From positions 243,049 through 259,474 of the forward strand of contig MU646317.1 of assembly GCA_026770585.1 (NCBI GenBank): DNA of 16,426 nucleotides, read 5' to 3'. The first letter of the stretch is position 1; each line of letters opens with the position of its first letter. This stretch comes from Baffinella frigidus. Its lineage: Eukaryota; Cryptophyceae; Cryptomonadales; Baffinellaceae. Under the pieces are notes generated by a model. That model was given only the letters and a program-made list of their open reading frames with translations, ran no database searches and had not been told where the DNA came from. Below, piece by piece: positions 1-6,195 of this stretch. A program made the position numbers and the translations under genes.

Positions 1-104
1 AGACGTGACGGGGTGAGGGTGAGGGACGCGACGTTGGTCGGGGGTCTAGCGAATGTTCTCCGCCGGCGTCAAGTGGATGCATAACCTGAGCCCCCCCCCT
101 GCAG

Positions 105-172
105 CACATGCCGGTGTTCGCGGTCACGGAGAACCTCTTCAACAAGGGCGGCGTCTGGTCCTACTACCACAG
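105..172 (+). CDS. Desaturase exon 1 of window
   Basis: Acceptor is a C-run followed by TGCAG. It encodes HMPVFAVTENLF then NKGGVWSYYH, the segment that follows the second histidine box region in this family. It ends in phase 2 (AG) before GCACCC, a GC donor. Confidence 0.8.
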
Positions 173-3100
173 GCACCCTACACCCTACACCCCAAACCCT
201 GCACAGGAAACCGTCAGCCCTGTACCGCCCAGACCCCCCCCGTACCACTGTTGACAACACCGGCAGATTCTGGCCCTGCTAATACGGCACAGGCACCCGA
301 AACCCGAAACCCTCAACGCCAAGCCCTACATTGCCCAAAGCCCCCTGTTGAAAACAAGGGCAAAGCCGGTCCTACTACCACACACACCTACATCATAAAC
401 CCTGAACCCTGAACCCTAAACCCTACACCGCCCAGAGCCCATCGTTCTATAAACTGTGCCTTCCCCTTCCCACTCAGCGGGCTACGAAGGGATCTTGTCG
501 AATCCTGCCAAGAATCGGCTAAGATATTCGTAGGACCAGCCTATGTTCCTACGGTATACGGTAATGCATATCGCAGGAAATGAATTATTCTCTCATGGGC
601 TATTCACGAAATCCCTTGGTAGCCCTCTCTGTGTGGGCCTGATGCTCGCGGGTTGAGGATCTGGTGTCTGGTTGCGTTGAAACCCCTAAACCCGAAACCC
701 GAAACTCCAAACCCGAAACCCGAAACACTAAAACCCTAAACCCGAAACCCGAAACCCTTTGGCGGCAGACGGTTTTTCCACTTCGACGCACCAGCCAAGT
801 TCATCCTCTCGCACCAGCACCTGCTGTACTACCCGGTGATGTCCTAAACCCGAAACCCTAAACCCTAAACCCTGAACCCTAAACCCTAAAACCTAACCAA
901 ACCGTAACTGTACCCTGGCTGAACCCTAACTAAACCCTAACTAAACCCTAACTGAAACCCAACTAAACCCTCACTAAACCCTAGCTAAACCCTAACTAAA
1001 CCAAAATCCAAACCCTACACCCGAAACCCTACACCCCAAACCCCAAACCCTAAACCCCAAACGCGAACGCAGATCATGTCTTTCGCGCGGTTCAACCTGT
1101 ACGTGCAGTCGTGGCTGCGGCTGTTCAACTACGAGAGCAAGATCGACTTCCGCTACTTTGAGGTTTGATCTCGCAACATAACATAATCTGTGTGGTTTAA
1201 AGAGACTTTTAAAGCAGATTTATGCTATTTCAAGCCTTGAATTTATGCCTAAAATAGCATACCCGCCCTTATCTTCGGGGTTGGAAGCCCTAAGATACGC
1301 ACCAGATTCTGTTATGTCCCGAGAGTATTCGCGCGGTTCAACCTGCACGTGCAGTCGTGGCTGCGTCCTTTCAACTACGAGAGCAAGATCGACCTCCGCT
1401 TCTTCGAGGTTCGCCCCGAAATTTGAACCCGAACCCCGAAACCCGAAACCCGAAACCCGAAACCCTCGTGGCTTCGCCTGCTTAGCAACGAGAGCAAGAT
1501 CGAGTTCTGCTATTTCGAGGTCCTGAACCCGAAGCCAGGCTCACGTGACGCGTTTTGGTGGAACTGAGCTTCTGCTCTCTGTCAACGCGGTGTGGCCCTA
1601 CACGGGAAAATCGAAACCCGAAACCCGGAACCCGGAACCCGGAACCCGGAACCCGAGACCCTACACCCTCATCCCCAAACCCTAAGCCCTACGCCACATG
1701 TGCGTGACGCTCACGTGCAAACCCTAAACCCTAAATCCTATACCTGAAACCCGAAAGCCTTGACCGAAACCCAAAAGCTTATCCCGAAACCGGAATGCAG
1801 ATGTGCATGATGCTGGCGTGGACCTGCTGGTTCTCTCTCATGGTCTACCAGCTTCCTACCCTCGGGTAAGCGCCCCCCCCACACACACCCTACATAATAA
1901 ACAGCAAACAGCCAGCATTAAACTCTAAAAACTAACACTACGCCAAAACCCTAAACCCCAAGCCCTAAACCTTACCCCCCGAAACCTTAAATCCTGGACA
2001 CTTCCCTAAACCCTAACCCACAACCCCTCAACCCTCAACCCTCAACCCTGGTCAAACCCCACACCCCACACCCCGAACCCCAAACCCCAAACCACAAACC
2101 CCAACCCCCAAACCCCAAACCGTAACGCAGGATGCGGGTGGCGTTCATCCTGGCCTCGCACATGCTGGCGGGGATCCTGCACGTGCAGATCACGATCTCG
2201 CACTTCTCGATGCCGACCTACTCGGGGCCGAACCACGCGGAGAGCCAGAAGATGGGCGAGAACGAGGCCTTCCTCCGCCAGCAGGTGCACACACCCTAAA
2301 CCCGAATCCCGAATCCCGAATCCCGAATCCCGAAATTCTACACCCGAAACCCGATGCCCGAAATCCTGAAATGTTGATGAGACCGCGAGGGGACGAAGAT
2401 GGGCGAGAAAAAGGCCTTCCTATGCCAGCAGGTTATGAGCCTCACGTCATGTTTATGAGCTCCTCCAGTACAAATGTTGATGTTGTGGGCGAGAAGGAGG
2501 CGTTTCTCCTCCAGTAGGTTATGAGCCTCGTTTCTGATCTAAGCGCGATCTTGCTGACGCGAACGTGTGACTCTAGCGCTCTCGCTGAGGCGGGCTGGTG
2601 TCTCTTTCGCTCTTGCTGACGTGAGAACCTCTTGCTTACGCGGTGGGGTGTCTCTTTCGCTCCCCTGACACGAACAGTTGCCCTTCCTGTTTTGCTGACA
2701 TGCACGGGCGTCTCTTTCCCTCTCGCTGACGCGAAACGGTGTCTGTTTCAGGTCCACACGTCGATGGACCTCACCTCCGGATGGCGCAACGACTGGTTTT
2801 ACGGCGGGCTCCAGTGGCAGGTTGCGAGCCCCCCCCCGCCTCTCAAGTTTTCTGTTTACCTCTAAAGTTGTTTGTGTAGCCTCTAACGTTGTTGATTTGA
2901 AAAAATGTTGTAATTTTCTACCCGGTACAAACGACAGGCAGAGAAACCTCAACATGAGCCTCAAAACCTTAACACGAGGCTCAAAACCTGAACGAGAGGC
3001 TCGAAACCTGACAGGTGGTGCACCACGTGTTCCCGCGGCTCCCGCGGCACAACCTCCCGATCGTGCGCCTCTGGCTCATCGACCTCTGCGCCATGCACGG

Positions 3101-4302
3101 TCTCCTACCCGAAACCTCCTACCCGAATCCCGGGTCCCGAAACCCGAAATGCAGCTTTGCGCCAAGCACGCTGTTCTTCTCGCCCACACCCGAACCCTTG
3201 ATACCCGAATCCCGAATCCCGAACCCAAATCCTGAAACCCGAATCCCTAACCCCAATACCAGAAACCTGAAACTCGAAACCTGAAAAAAGAATCCCGAAT
3301 CCCGAATCCCGACCCCCGAACCCCGACCCCCGAAATTCCGACCCCCGAACCCCGAACCCTGGACCCCCGAACCCGGGACCTGAACCCGGATCCCGGGTCC
3401 CTAACCACCAACCCCAACGCCAGGCCTGCACTACAAGAATCCCGAAACCCGAATCACCAACCCGGAACCTCAACCCCAACCCCAAATCTCAACCCCGAAC
3501 CCGGAACCCTAAACCCTAAACCCGGAACTCTAAACCCAAAACCTGAACCCTGAACCCTAACCCAGGCCTGAACTACAAGAGCGTGGGGTGGGTGGAGGGC
3601 AACAAGGAGATCATCCGAACGCTCAAGAAAGCCGCCATCGTCGCCCAGAAGTGCAAGGTACCCTCACACTATTCTCAAGTTGACATGCTGGGTTCCCGGT
3701 ACGAATCCGTCAACTTTAGCACGGGGAAGCACCCGGGGGAAGCAAGTTGGTGAGCCCGCATCAGCCTTTGCGAGCGAGGTAGAGGGGTACCTCGCTCATA
3801 AGAAACCGCCCCCCCCCCTAGGACCACCGCAGGGCCAAAGGCATGGTCCTACTGTAGGGTCCTAGGGGGAGGTGCTTTCTTATGAGCGAGGTAGCCCTGT
3901 AGAGAGAGGGGAACACGGAGATGATCCGCGCGGTGAAGAAGGTTGCCCTCGTCGCCCGGAAGGCCAAGGTCGAATCCCGAAACCCGAAACACGAAATCCG
4001 AAACCCGAAACGCACGAGACCTTGATTCGTTCCAAAATGGCCGCCGTGTATTCACCCCCACGTCACCCCTAAACCCTAAACCCTGAACCCAAAACCCAAA
4101 ACCCAAACCCCAAAAAACAAAAACCAAACCGTAAACCCAAAGTCCAAAACCCAAAACCCCAAACCCAAAACCGTAAACCCAAAACCCAAAACCCAACCCC
4201 CCACACCCCTGTGTGCCGCAGTCGCTGAACCCTGAACCCCGAAACCAGGTCGCTTCCTTCGAGGACTCGCTCCTCTGGGCTGGCCTCAACGCCGAGGGCT
4301 AA
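105..4302 (+). CDS. Front-end fatty acid desaturase (delta-6/delta-8 or sphingolipid type), 3' part, 9 exons
   Basis: The spliced exons 105-172, 769-835, 1073-1162, 1801-1865, 2131-2284, 2752-2820, 3015-3099, 3566-3657 and 4249-4302 give 744 nt, an open frame of 247 residues plus stop, with compatible phase at every junction. The protein matches the C-terminal half of membrane front-end desaturases: a PVFAV segment, RRFFHFDAPAKF, FARFNLYVQSW, two hydrophobic spans (exons 4 and 5), HVQITISHFSMPTY, then GGLQWQ joined to VVHHVFPRLPRHNLP. The last join creates the third histidine box QxxHH, which in this family binds the di-iron centre. Known family members act in the ER membrane, adding a double bond between an existing one and the carboxyl end of an acyl chain, with electrons from a cytochrome b5 domain. 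That domain and histidine boxes 1 and 2 would lie before position 1. Substrate and regiospecificity cannot be read from the sequence. The first intron is GC-AG; the others are GT-AG. The gene converges on the helicase gene. Confidence 0.88.
368..381 (+). pseudogene. Exon 1 ghost (donor side)
   Basis: GGTCCTACTACCAC repeats the last bases of desaturase exon 1 (156-170). Short, so chance cannot be excluded alone, but it fits the pattern of the other ghosts. Confidence 0.5.
592..622 (+). repeat. 31-bp dispersed repeat, copy 1
   Basis: ATTCACGAAATCC then TTGGTAG, shared with 5082-5112 with about three mismatches. Both copies lie near a CCTACGGTAT-type motif, in opposite orientation. Confidence 0.7.
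769..835 (+). CDS. Desaturase exon 2
   Basis: Acceptor GGCGGCAG. It encodes RFFHFDAPAKF then ILSHQHLLYYP. The donor is GTGATG; the in-frame reading past it meets TAA within three codons, which supports splicing here. Confidence 0.85.
836..1072 (+). repeat. CCCTAAA-type array, intron 2
   Basis: Nearly the whole intron is degenerate CCCTAAA, including a run of an ACCCTAACTAA variant (about 900-1000). C-rich strand is sense. Confidence 0.85.
1073..1162 (+). CDS. Desaturase exon 3
   Basis: Acceptor AACGCAG, donor GAG|GTTTGA, 30 codons, phase 0 at both ends. It encodes IMSFARFNLYVQSW then LRLFNYESKIDFRYFE. FARFNLYV is strongly conserved in front-end desaturases. Confidence 0.9.
1328..1408 (+). 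pseudogene. Exon 3 copy, nearly full length, open frame
   Basis: It repeats exon 3 almost entirely: FARFNLHVQSWLRPFNYE then SKIDLRFFE, ending at GAG|GTTCGC. Changes include Tyr to His and Leu to Pro. The start of the exon and its CAG acceptor are missing; the nearest AG is CCCGAGAG. It is either a decayed duplicate or a weak alternative exon. Confidence 0.85.
1484..1519 (+). pseudogene. Exon 3 ghost (donor side)
   Basis: A 5'-truncated third copy of exon 3: AGCAACGAGAGCAAGATCGA onward, reading SNESKIEFCYFE, ending GAG|GTCC. Confidence 0.8.
1698..1718 (+). pseudogene. Exon 4 ghost (acceptor side)
   Basis: CATGTGCGTGACGCTCACGT matches the start of exon 4 (ATGTGCATGATGCTGGCGTG) with a few changes, lies upstream of it and is truncated at its 3' side. 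Confidence 0.65.
1801..1865 (+). CDS. Desaturase exon 4 (membrane span)
   Basis: Acceptor GAATGCAG, donor GG|GTAAGC (strong consensus), ends in phase 2. It encodes a hydrophobic stretch beginning MCMMLAWTCWFSLMVY, consistent with a transmembrane helix. Confidence 0.85.
1866..2130 (+). repeat. CCCTAAA/CCCCAAA array, intron 4
   Basis: Degenerate heptamers, mostly CCCCAAA variants toward the acceptor. Confidence 0.8.
2131..2284 (+). CDS. Desaturase exon 5
   Basis: Acceptor AACGCAG, donor CAGCAG|GTGCAC, 51 full codons. It encodes a second hydrophobic span (VAFILASHMLAGILHVQ) followed by ITISHFSMPTYSGPN, a region typical of the family between the membrane spans and the third histidine box. Confidence 0.9.
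2381..2431 (+). pseudogene. Exon 5 ghost 1 (donor side)
   Basis: It resembles the last 50 bases of exon 5 (GAAGATGGGCGAG...GCCAGCAG|GT). The frame is open: GEKKAFLCQQ. It is followed by GTTATGAGCCTC. Confidence 0.8.
2487..2517 (+). pseudogene. Exon 5 ghost 2 (donor side)
   Basis: It reads GEKEAFLLQ and then TAG directly before GT. It shares the 3' flank GTTATGAGCCTC and the 5' flank AAATGTTGATG with ghost 1, so the two arose by a tandem duplication of each other. Confidence 0.8.
2752..2820 (+). CDS. Desaturase exon 6
   Basis: Acceptor GTTTCAG, donor CAG|GTTGCG, 23 codons, phase 0. It encodes VHTSMDLTSGWRNDW then FYGGLQWQ. The final Gln is the first residue of the QxxHH box. Confidence 0.9.
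2821..3014 (+). other. Desaturase intron 6
   Basis: Mostly non-repeat, T-rich DNA. Near the acceptor there is a short repeat of (A)GAGGCTCRAAACCT (about 2955-3010). Confidence 0.6.
3015..3099 (+). CDS. Desaturase exon 7 (third histidine box)
   Basis: Acceptor CTGACAG, donor CACG|GTCTCC, ends in phase 1. It encodes VVHHVFPRLPRHNLP then IVRLWLIDLCAMH. The two His residues complete the QVVHH box. Confidence 0.92.
3100..3565 (+). repeat. CCCGAAT/CCCGAAC heptamer array, intron 7
   Basis: The intron is filled with seven-base variants (CCCGAAT, CCCGAAC, CCCGACC, CCCTAAA) and one acceptor-side ghost of exon 8. Confidence 0.85.
3424..3440 (+). pseudogene. Exon 8 ghost (acceptor side)
   Basis: ACGCCAG|GCCTGCACTACAAGA copies the acceptor and first bases of exon 8 (CCAG|GCCTGAACTACAAGA), upstream of it and cut at the 3' side. 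Confidence 0.75.
3566..3657 (+). CDS. Desaturase exon 8
   Basis: Acceptor AACCCAG inside a heptamer array, donor AAG|GTACCC. It encodes GLNYKSVGWVEGNKEI then IRTLKKAAIVAQKCK, matching the conserved HGLxYxSVxxxxxNxxxxxTL tail of this family. Confidence 0.88.
3671..3720 (+). repeat. Dispersed direct repeat R1, copy 1
   Basis: ATTCTCAAGTTGACATGCT and AATCCGTCAA are shared, in order, with 4993-5040. Confidence 0.75.
3785..3898. mobile_element. Fold-back element, 114 bp
   Basis: Inverted ends TACCTCGCTCATAAGAAA and TTTCTTATGAGCGAGGTA. CCTAGGACC/GGTCCTAGG pairs further in. Candidate 6-bp target duplication GTAGAG at 3779-3784 and 3899-3904. No coding capacity, so it would be non-autonomous (MITE-like). 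Confidence 0.75.
3906..3968 (+). pseudogene. Exon 8 ghost (donor side)
   Basis: Open frame GNTEMIRAVKKVALVARKAK ending AAG|GTCG, against GNKEIIRTLKKAAIVAQKCK in exon 8. Most differences are conservative. It directly follows the fold-back element, which may have inserted in the duplicate. Confidence 0.85.
4249..4302 (+). CDS. Desaturase terminal exon 9
   Basis: Acceptor AACCAG|GT. It encodes VASFEDSLLWAGLNAEG and then TAA. The short acidic/aromatic tail before the stop suits a front-end desaturase C-terminus, but this end is poorly conserved. Confidence 0.75.
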   Translation, partial: VASFEDSLLWAGLNAEG

Positions 4303-4330
4303 GTCTCAGAACCTCTGGCTTCGGGTTCAC

Positions 4331-4386
4331 AGGGGTACCTCGCTCATAAGGAGCCGCGTCGCCCCTCTAGGACCACCGTAGGGCTA
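4331..4386. mobile_element. Left half of the fold-back family
   Basis: AGGGGTACCTCGCTCATAAG to GACCACCGTAGGG matches the left arm of the 3785-3898 element. The right arm is absent; a 107-bp inverted-repeat element follows at once. Confidence 0.7.
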
Positions 4387-4387
4387 T

Positions 4388-4494
4388 CTATCCCTTGAGT
4401 GGCGAGGCGGTCAAAATTGACCGCCAAGAGGTCCTAGGCAGGTCCCAGGGCTCTACGGTAGGGCGTATGAGCCTACTCGCCACTTAAAGGATAG
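4388..4494. mobile_element. 107-bp terminal inverted repeat element, copy A
   Basis: Ends CTATCCCTTGAGTGGCGAG and CTCGCCACTTAAAGGATAG pair. Internal CTACGGTAGGGCGTATGAGC is shared with copies B and C. Confidence 0.8.
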
Positions 4495-4500
4495 CCCCGG

Positions 4501-4530
4501 GCCTCAACGCCGAGGGCTGGGTCACAGACC
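4501..4530 (+). pseudogene. Exon 9 ghost
   Basis: GGCCTCAACGCCGAGGGCT is repeated from the end of exon 9, but the TAA stop is replaced by TGG. The following bases (GTCACAGACCTTGGCTT) also resemble the sequence after the real stop. Confidence 0.8.
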
Positions 4531-4600
4531 TTGGCTTAGGATTTAGGGTTCATCACCAGCTGCTGGCTAGGCCCTGGAAAGCTGGCTGGGTGACGACTAC

Positions 4601-4700
4601 AGGTGTACATCGCTCATAAGTGAGCGATGGGGCTCTTGGATAGGCCCTCCTCGGGAGCCAATCTCGGATAGGCGGGCCTATCCCACGCTTGTGCTCATAG
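4601..4700. mobile_element. Decayed fold-back relative
   Basis: GGTGTACATCGCTCATAAG resembles the fold-back end. The following bases contain small inverted pairs (ATAGGCCC / GGGCCTAT), but no intact right end. Confidence 0.4.
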
Positions 4701-4731
4701 GCTAGCTCCGTGGGCGCCATGTTTGGTCAGA

Positions 4732-4796
4732 AGGTGGGGGGGGGAGAGAGAGGAAGAGAGAGAGAGAGAGTGCGTGTGTGTGTGTGAGGGAGAGAG
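4732..4796 (+). repeat. (G)n(GA)n(GT)n simple repeat
   Basis: GGTGGGGGGGGGAGAGAG then GA and GT dinucleotide runs. A similar G-run plus GGGAGA start occurs at 12902-12995. Confidence 0.9.
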
Positions 4797-4992
4797 GTCT
4801 GAAGGTGGGAGCTATGGTCGAAAAATGCCCCCAGGGTGGGGGCGATGTGTACTCGTGTAGCTGTAGGCTGCCGGGAATCCAGGTTTTTATTCATTACACG
4901 CGAAACATTCCACCACTCCTCTCCGCGCACTCGAGGATCCATGCCTAGGAGCATACATGTAGCTCTGCCTCACTTGGGCTGACTGACAGACC

Positions 4993-5040
4993 ATTCTCAA
5001 GTTGACATGCTTGGCGTGTCATACAAATCCGTCAAATTTT
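4993..5040 (+). repeat. Dispersed direct repeat R1, copy 2
   Basis: Matches 3671-3720 with several substitutions; followed by the second copy of the 31-bp repeat at 5082-5112. Confidence 0.75.
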
Positions 5041-5081
5041 CCCTAAGGCATTGCATACCGTAGGGTCCTACAGATTAGTCT

Positions 5082-5112
5082 TGATGGGTCATTCACGAAA
5101 TCCGTTGGTAGT
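5082..5112 (+). repeat. 31-bp dispersed repeat, copy 2
   Basis: Partner of 592-622. Confidence 0.7.
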
Positions 5113-5299
5113 ATGCTGTGTGGTAAGGTCCACCACGTCGTACAGGGGAAGGGCCGATTTTTCTCTTGACCTCGTGGGACGTTCAGGGATCTTGGAGGAT
5201 GGGTGAGACACCAAACTTCGGCATCGCTTGCTTGGTGGGTGGGTGTGCTCGAGGCTTGCACGGATCAAGGGGGGCATCCCCACGGACAGCCGTTCCTCG

Positions 5300-5339
5300 G
5301 GGCAATCCTAGATGAAGATCCTTTCTACATAAGAGCTAC
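5300..5339 (+). repeat. 40-bp direct repeat, copy 1
   Basis: GGGCAATCCTAGATGAAGAT through AAGAGCTAC is identical to 5853-5892 by eye. Confidence 0.9.
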
Positions 5340-5613
5340 CCTTTATCTTGCTCTGCCGTACAGCTCTTGAGATTCTGAAATCTCAAGACTCGGTGGTCAG
5401 TTCTGTTGGGAATCAATAAAACCGGACCCCCACCGAAGCTTTATTGAACACGCACGGCAGCCTGGACACATCTGTTCCCGCGTGTGTAGGGGTTTCTACT
5501 GGCTCGTCGGCCTCCCCCATCCTTGAGGTCCTTTAGGTTCTTCGAGCTCCCAACATAGGCGGACAGTTTTTAGGTCCTTTACGTTCTTTTACCTCCATAG
5601 CGACACCGGAACG

Positions 5614-5680
5614 GGGGGAAAGCGAGGTTTAATAAGTTGACAAACACGACCGCTGCACGCCACGTGGAGAGGTAGGACGA
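5614..5680 (+). repeat. 67-bp direct repeat, copy 1
   Basis: GGGGGAAAGCGAGGTTTAAT to GGACGA, about 85 percent like 5908-5974. Together with the 40-bp repeat it points to a duplicated segment in the helicase 3' flank. Confidence 0.8.
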
Positions 5681-5687
5681 CCCTAGG

Positions 5688-5791
5688 TATCCCTTAAGTG
5701 ACCATAGGGTGAATATTCACCCTAACTCGCCCTATGCAGGTCCAAGGGCCCTACCGTAGGGCGTATGCGCCTACTGGTCACTTAAGGGATA
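5688..5791. mobile_element. Terminal inverted repeat element, copy B
   Basis: Near-perfect ends TATCCCTTAAGTGACCA and TGGTCACTTAAGGGATA, with internal ACCGTAGGGCGTATG. Followed directly by the right half of the fold-back family. Confidence 0.85.
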
Positions 5792-5845
5792 GTCCAACTG
5801 TAGGGTCCTAGGGGGTGGCGGTTTCTTATGAGCGAGGTACCCCTG
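5792..5845. mobile_element. Right half of the fold-back family
   Basis: CTGTAGGGTCCTAGGGGG and TTTCTTATGAGCGAGGTACC match the right arm of 3785-3898. The left arm is missing. Confidence 0.75.
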
Positions 5846-5852
5846 TACCTGG

Positions 5853-5892
5853 GGGCAATCCTAGATGAAGATCCTTTCTACATAAGAGCTAC
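5853..5892 (+). repeat. 40-bp direct repeat, copy 2
   Basis: Identical partner of 5300-5339, suggesting a recent duplication. Confidence 0.9.
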
Positions 5893-5907
5893 ATGTACCC
5901 TTGAAGA

Positions 5908-5974
5908 GGGGGAAAACAAGGTTTACTAAATTGTTCAACACGACTGCTGTACGCCAGGTGGACAGGTGGGACGA
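5908..5974 (+). repeat. 67-bp direct repeat, copy 2
   Basis: Partner of 5614-5680, about 80 bases beyond the helicase stop, so probably within its 3' untranslated region. Confidence 0.8.
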
Positions 5975-6052
5975 GACGTCAGGGCTGTAGCAGCCCAGAA
6001 CCACCCAGAGGGTAGGTGGAAAAAGAACATCTCGTCCACTAGAACGAGGTAA

Positions 6053-6195
6053 CTACGCCACGGGGTAGGCGTTGACGACGACGGGGAGCGCAGGCGCCAG
6101 CTGGGCGGCGCGCTCCTCCTCGATGTCCGCGGCTTCGAGCGCCGCCATGCCACGCCGCTGCGCAGCGGTCATGGCACGGTCCCAGTGCTTGCTCA
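6053..6195 (-). CDS. Helicase terminal exon H19
   Basis: Phase 1 entry after GGGAATAG, a weak acceptor. It encodes [17 protein letters not shown], then [18 protein letters not shown], then [12 protein letters not shown] and TAG. The open frame, codon bias toward G/C third positions and phase fit support coding. The acceptor choice is the least certain boundary in this gene. Confidence 0.65.

Larger units (their letters stand above)
173..768 (+). repeat. Desaturase intron 1: heptamer repeats and a unique core
   Basis: A GC-AG intron. Degenerate CCCTAAA/CCCGAAA heptamers fill about 173-420 and 680-760. Positions 421-660 are non-heptamer and contain a copy of a 31-bp dispersed repeat (592-622). 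A short donor-side ghost of exon 1 lies at 368-381. Confidence 0.75.
1163..1800 (+). repeat. Desaturase intron 3: ghosts plus heptamer arrays
   Basis: The intron begins with AT-richer non-repeat DNA (1163-1320), then two exon 3 copies, then CCCGAAA (1427-1465) and CCCGGAA (1612-1658) arrays, then an acceptor-side ghost of exon 4. Confidence 0.8.
2285..2751 (+). repeat. Desaturase intron 5: heptamers, ghosts and acceptor-tract repeat
   Basis: A GAATCCC array (about 2300-2335) is followed by two tandem exon 5 ghosts. Positions 2546-2750 hold about four decayed copies of a unit with GTGTCTCTTTCGCTC and GCTGACGCGAA, leading into the real acceptor. Confidence 0.75.
3658..4248 (+). repeat. Desaturase intron 8: fold-back element, ghost, heptamers
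   Basis: Contains a roughly 50-bp direct repeat shared with 4993-5040, a fold-back element (3785-3898), a donor-side exon 8 ghost and a CCCTAAA/CCCAAAA array (about 4070-4200). Confidence 0.8.
4303..6052. other. Intergenic region between convergent genes
   Basis: No recognisable gene; open frames here (for example 4727-4954, 5043-5283) are short, low-complexity or repeat-derived. It holds a ghost of the desaturase end, inverted-repeat elements, direct repeats and both 3' untranslated regions. I could not assign polyadenylation sites. Confidence 0.7.

Noticed and set aside
68-90. KWMHN-like reading as a possible second histidine box (WKxxHNxHH) fragment
   Set aside because: Too short, followed by a C-run rather than HH, and not joined in phase with exon 1. 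It could be a ghost of an upstream exon, but I cannot support it.
53-412. Open frame covering desaturase exon 1 in another frame
   Set aside because: Its product is low-complexity sequence from heptamer repeats; the conserved desaturase frame is a different one.
836-1072. CRISPR-like direct repeats
   Set aside because: The period is seven bases without spacers, in a spliced eukaryotic gene.
2539-2964. 141-residue - strand open frame
   Set aside because: It overlaps desaturase exon 6 antisense and a repeated acceptor tract; no recognisable family.
3105-3485. Long - strand open frame with GFGVRGSGF-type repeats
   Set aside because: Seven-base repeats read open in several frames and give 7-residue periodic products. 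This explains this frame and those at 9561-9821, 10385-10800, 15216-15469 and 15923-16147.
5043-5283. Two overlapping - strand frames of 64-72 residues
   Set aside because: They lie over dispersed repeats in intergenic DNA, with no conserved motif or splice partner.
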